Positions 5,518 to 6,640 of a stretch of DNA of 6,640 nt are shown piece after piece. Made by a program: the position numbers and the translations under genes. How positions within the stretch are numbered: the first letter of the stretch is position 1; each line of letters opens with the position of its first letter. The stretch is taken from assembly GCA_903891505.1 (NCBI GenBank), contig CAITEO010000008.1, positions 1 to 6,640 of the forward strand. The letters are read 5' to 3'. This DNA is from an uncultured Candidatus Woesearchaeota archaeon. Its GTDB lineage: Archaea; Nanobdellota; Nanobdellia; Woesearchaeales; 21-14-0-10-32-9. A model generated the notes under the pieces. That model had not been told where the DNA came from, searched no databases, and saw only the letters and a list, made by a program, of their open reading frames with translations.

Positions 5518-5610
5518 CTATCTATGAATATTTTTTGCAGTGCCGTTTAGCGAAGTGTATTTCACCTTCTCTACTAAACTTTCGTTGTTGTTCTTGTTTG
5601 TTTCTTCCAT
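5518..5610 (-). CDS. Small gene, N-terminal frame with strong ribosome binding site
   Basis: This is a 30-codon frame that starts MEETNKNNNESLVEKVKY and ends with TAG at 5518-5520. The start is well supported: GGAGG lies nine bases before the ATG. Codon choice (AAC, GAA, AAG, AAA) matches the other genes here. By itself 30 residues is short. The frame runs directly into the 67-codon frame at 5516, and the two overlap as open frames between 5546 and 5518. The simplest reading is that both are one gene of about 98 codons with one surplus base, most likely in the A6 run. Translational coupling of a short leader peptide is the alternative. Confidence 0.5.
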   Translation of the reverse strand: MEETNKNNNESLVEKVKYTSLNGTAKNIHR

Positions 5611-5619
5611 TTTTTCGTT

Positions 5620-5625
5620 CCTCCG
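5620..5625 (-). promoter_or_regulatory. Shine-Dalgarno site of the small gene
   Basis: The minus strand reads CGGAGG followed by AACGAAAAA and the ATG at 5610. GGAGG is the exact complement of the CCUCC at the 3' end of 16S rRNA. It is the only textbook ribosome binding site in the window and decides the start of the N-terminal frame. It also shows that this gene, unlike its neighbours, has a leader RNA. Confidence 0.6.
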
Positions 5626-5649
5626 TTTTCTTATCTATTTTTCTTTTTC

Positions 5650-5709
5650 TTATTCTCTTTTTTCTGCTTCTCCTAAAACATCCGCTTTCAGCGGAATATT
5701 ACCGTGCAT
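5650..5709 (-). other. Possible 19-codon upstream reading frame
   Basis: From the ATG at 5709 the minus strand reads MHGNIPLKADVLGEAEKRE and stops at 5650-5652. It is in the same phase as the small gene at 5610, with two stop codons between. A TATA-like run (5731-5741) lies about 27 bp before it, so it could be a leaderless leader peptide. The same bases form the stem-loops of the structured element at 5668-5731, which is an equally good explanation for their composition. Confidence 0.2.
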
Positions 5710-5731
5710 TGCGCGGCAGAGTTCAGGAGAA
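5668..5731 (-). ncRNA. GC-rich structured leader, three-way-junction-like
   Basis: On the minus strand TTCTCCT (5731-5725) pairs perfectly with AGGAGAA (5674-5668), enclosing two hairpins. The first is TGCCGCGC-AAT-GCACGGTA, seven pairs with one C-A mismatch. The second is TCCGCT-GAA-AGCGGA (5695-5681), six perfect pairs. This makes a compact multibranch fold in an otherwise AT-rich gap, starting about 58 bases upstream of the small gene's start codon. The 3' strand of the closing stem contains AGGAG, a ribosome-binding-like sequence. A cis-regulatory leader or a separate small RNA fits. The mirrored fold on the + strand is also stable (the mismatch becomes a G-U pair), so the transcribed strand is uncertain. 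I could not match it to a known riboswitch class. Confidence 0.4.
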
Positions 5732-5799
5732 TAAAATAAAATAATAATGATTAATTTTTGGTTAATGCATTTAATTATGATGATGCAGAATTAAAAGAG

Positions 5800-5871
5800 G
5801 GCGGTCGCCGGGAATCGAACCCGGACCCAGAGATCCACAGTCTTTGATACTGCCACTATAATACGACCACC
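5800..5871 (-). tRNA. tRNA-His (anticodon GTG)
   Basis: The minus strand folds with acceptor GTGGTCG/CGACCGC and with the extra G-1 (5871) opposite C73 (5800), the identity pair of tRNA-His, both encoded in the gene. The anticodon loop is CTGTGGA with anticodon GTG. The D-loop AGTGGCA keeps G18 G19, and the T-arm CCGGG-TTCGATT-CCCGG is canonical. CCA is not encoded. Two helices are weak: the D-stem has only A-U and G-U pairs with a U-U at 10-25, and the anticodon stem AAAGA/TCTCT has an A-C at 28-42. The strong acceptor, T-arm and identity elements argue that it works. Confidence 0.93.
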
Positions 5872-5888
5872 AAGAAAATTCTTGATAT

Positions 5889-5897
5889 GTTAAATAT
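5889..5897 (-). promoter_or_regulatory. TATA-like box of tRNA-His
   Basis: The minus strand reads ATATTTAAC, centred about 22 bp before G-1 of tRNA-His. This would place the transcription start at or very near the mature 5' end. Between box and gene lies the near-palindrome CAAGAA-AA-TTCTTG (5871-5884). Confidence 0.45.
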
Positions 5898-6050
5898 GAT
5901 AAGAAGAATAGAGCTTTCGCTACTATGTTTTTGTTGTTTGATAGGATTAAATTAGAAACGGACTTAGAACTATTAACAGTGAATACAATCAGCACATATT
6001 CGTGCACGATCCTCGGTTGTTCTATCCATGTGTTTGGTAATGCGATTCTT

Positions 6051-6060
6051 TTTATAAATT
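6051..6060 (+). promoter_or_regulatory. TATA box of the diiron-protein gene
   Basis: TTTATAAATT is the best TATA match in this gap. It predicts a start near 6080 and a 5' leader of about 50 bases. Such a leader fits the G-rich ribosome binding site (GAGG at 6119-6122, within GAGGGGGG) before the ATG at 6134. The gene therefore uses leadered initiation, unlike most of its neighbours. Confidence 0.5.
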
Positions 6061-6133
6061 TTTGTACAATTATTTCCGAAAACAATAAAAGCGTGCTTAC
6101 AATCGTAATAGTATTTCAGAGGGGGGCAATACT

Positions 6134-6610
6134 ATGGATATATTTGAATTCGCAAAAAAGATGGAATTGGACGGAAAAAAGAGATATCAGGATCAACACA
6201 ACATAGAAACAAATAAAGGAATAAAAGAAATCTTGCTTATGCTTGTCGATCAAGAGCAGCATCATTATGATGCGCTTGACTTGCTTGAAAAATCAGAGAA
6301 ATATCATAACTATGAGAAAGCGTCCTTTGCTGGTGTCAAGAATCTTTTCGAGGAAATGAAAGATGACCTCGATAGAGTTTCAAAAGACCACGTCAAATTC
6401 TACTTGATGGTGCTTGATATCGAGAAAAAAACAGAAGCGTTCTATTTGTTACATGCACAAGAATATGAGGGGGATGCAAAAAGAATACTTCTTGCACTTG
6501 CAAAAGAAGAACGCGGCCATGTTATAATAATAGAGAACATAATAGAGTTCATTAACAAACCAAGCACGTGGGTTGAAGATGCAGAGTTTAATCATCTGAG
6601 TGATTATTGA
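6134..6610 (+). CDS. Rubrerythrin-like (ferritin-like) diiron protein
   Basis: This 158-residue protein is a single four-helix ferritin-like domain, predicted to be cytoplasmic. Diiron ligands can be placed in all four helices: E11 in AKKMELDGKKRY, the ExxH pair E41/H44 in DQEQHH, E97 in DIEKKTEAFY, and the ExxH pair E126/H129 in AKEERGH. The tail STWVEDAEFNHLSDY resembles that of rubrerythrin-like proteins. The rubredoxin-type CxxC iron site of classical rubrerythrin is absent, so it is the short 'erythrin' form. By family it would reduce peroxide or handle iron, taking electrons from a separate donor. The ATG is preceded by a G-rich ribosome binding site. A palindrome further upstream could be an operator, but no known peroxide-regulator site is recognised. 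The superfamily is sure; peroxidase versus iron storage is open. Confidence 0.93.
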   Translation: MDIFEFAKKMELDGKKRYQDQHNIETNKGIKEILLMLVDQEQHHYDALDLLEKSEKYHNYEKASFAGVKNLFEEMKDDLDRVSKDHVKFYLMVLDIEKKTEAFYLLHAQEYEGDAKRILLALAKEERGHVIIIENIIEFINKPSTWVEDAEFNHLSDY

Positions 6611-6618
6611 GGATGATT

Positions 6619-6640
6619 ATGCGCTTGAGCGGAGCGAAAC
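6619..6640 (+). CDS. Possible start of a further gene, cut by the window edge
   Basis: Eight bases after the diiron-protein stop an ATG opens a frame reading MRLSGAK up to the edge. GAGG (6609-6612) overlaps the preceding stop codon and sits six bases before this ATG, a good ribosome binding site. An in-frame ATG at 6613 is possible but too close to that site. If real, it would be in an operon with the diiron protein. Only seven codons are visible, so no product can be named. Confidence 0.3.

Larger units (their letters stand above)
5872..6133. other. Divergent intergenic region
   Basis: This gap separates tRNA-His (left-going) from the diiron-protein gene (right-going). Frames through it overlap the tRNA or run out of phase into the next gene and show no protein-like composition. 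It holds the tRNA-His promoter at its left end. A perfect 10-bp palindrome, TCGTGCACGA (6000-6009), lies about 40 bp before the TATA box of the diiron-protein gene. At the right end is a leader of about 50 bases. Confidence 0.5.

Noticed and set aside
5535..5744. Two overlapping + strand frames rich in Phe/Leu/Ser.
   Set aside because: They are the complement of the purine-rich leader and small gene on the minus strand; the hydrophobic look comes from T-rich DNA.
5776..5800. A C-box-like ATGATGA suggesting a box C/D small RNA.
   Set aside because: No CTGA D box lies at a suitable distance, and the sequence runs directly into the tRNA-His 3' end.
5771..6085. A 104-codon minus-strand frame.
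   Set aside because: It reads straight through tRNA-His, so its tail is translated tRNA sequence.

Overview
The window looks like a low-GC archaeal chromosome fragment. The evidence is: TATA boxes about 25-30 bp upstream of several start codons, so that the transcripts appear leaderless; tRNA genes with no encoded CCA; a tRNA-His that encodes its own G-1 opposite C73; and a radical-SAM protein of the type I associate with archaeal COG2108. The AT-rich composition, short intergenic regions and unusual tRNAs would suit a DPANN-type archaeon (Woesearchaeota/Pacearchaeota-like). That placement is an inference, not something a marker gene here proves.

Layout. 1-339 is AT-rich non-coding DNA holding a perfect 20-bp palindrome and the promoter of the first gene. 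340-2103 (+) is a CPA2/KefB-type cation:proton antiporter. 2219-2833 (+) is a six-helix membrane protein of unknown function with a Cys/His-rich C-terminal motif. 2982-3743 (-) is a very AT-rich NodB-type polysaccharide deacetylase that converges on it. 3744-3905 carries two related palindromic repeats and an imperfect inverted repeat beside tRNA-Thr(TGT) (3906-3978, -). 4035-5267 (-) is the radical-SAM protein. 5313-5610 (-) is a small gene that appears split by a +1 frameshift and is preceded by a GC-rich, structured leader (5668-5731). tRNA-His(GTG) lies at 5800-5871 (-). 6134-6610 (+) is a rubrerythrin-like diiron protein, and a possible further gene begins at the right edge.

How the genes relate. 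Most genes appear to be single transcription units with their own TATA box; no multi-gene pathway is evident. Ion homeostasis (antiporter), a possible envelope or sugar deacetylase, an iron-sulfur radical enzyme and a peroxide/iron-handling diiron protein are ordinary housekeeping or accessory functions. I see no CRISPR array, insertion sequence, toxin-antitoxin pair or defence island. The best candidates for something undescribed are non-coding: the structured leader before the broken small gene, the paired 18/55 change in tRNA-Thr, and the palindromic repeats beside that tRNA.
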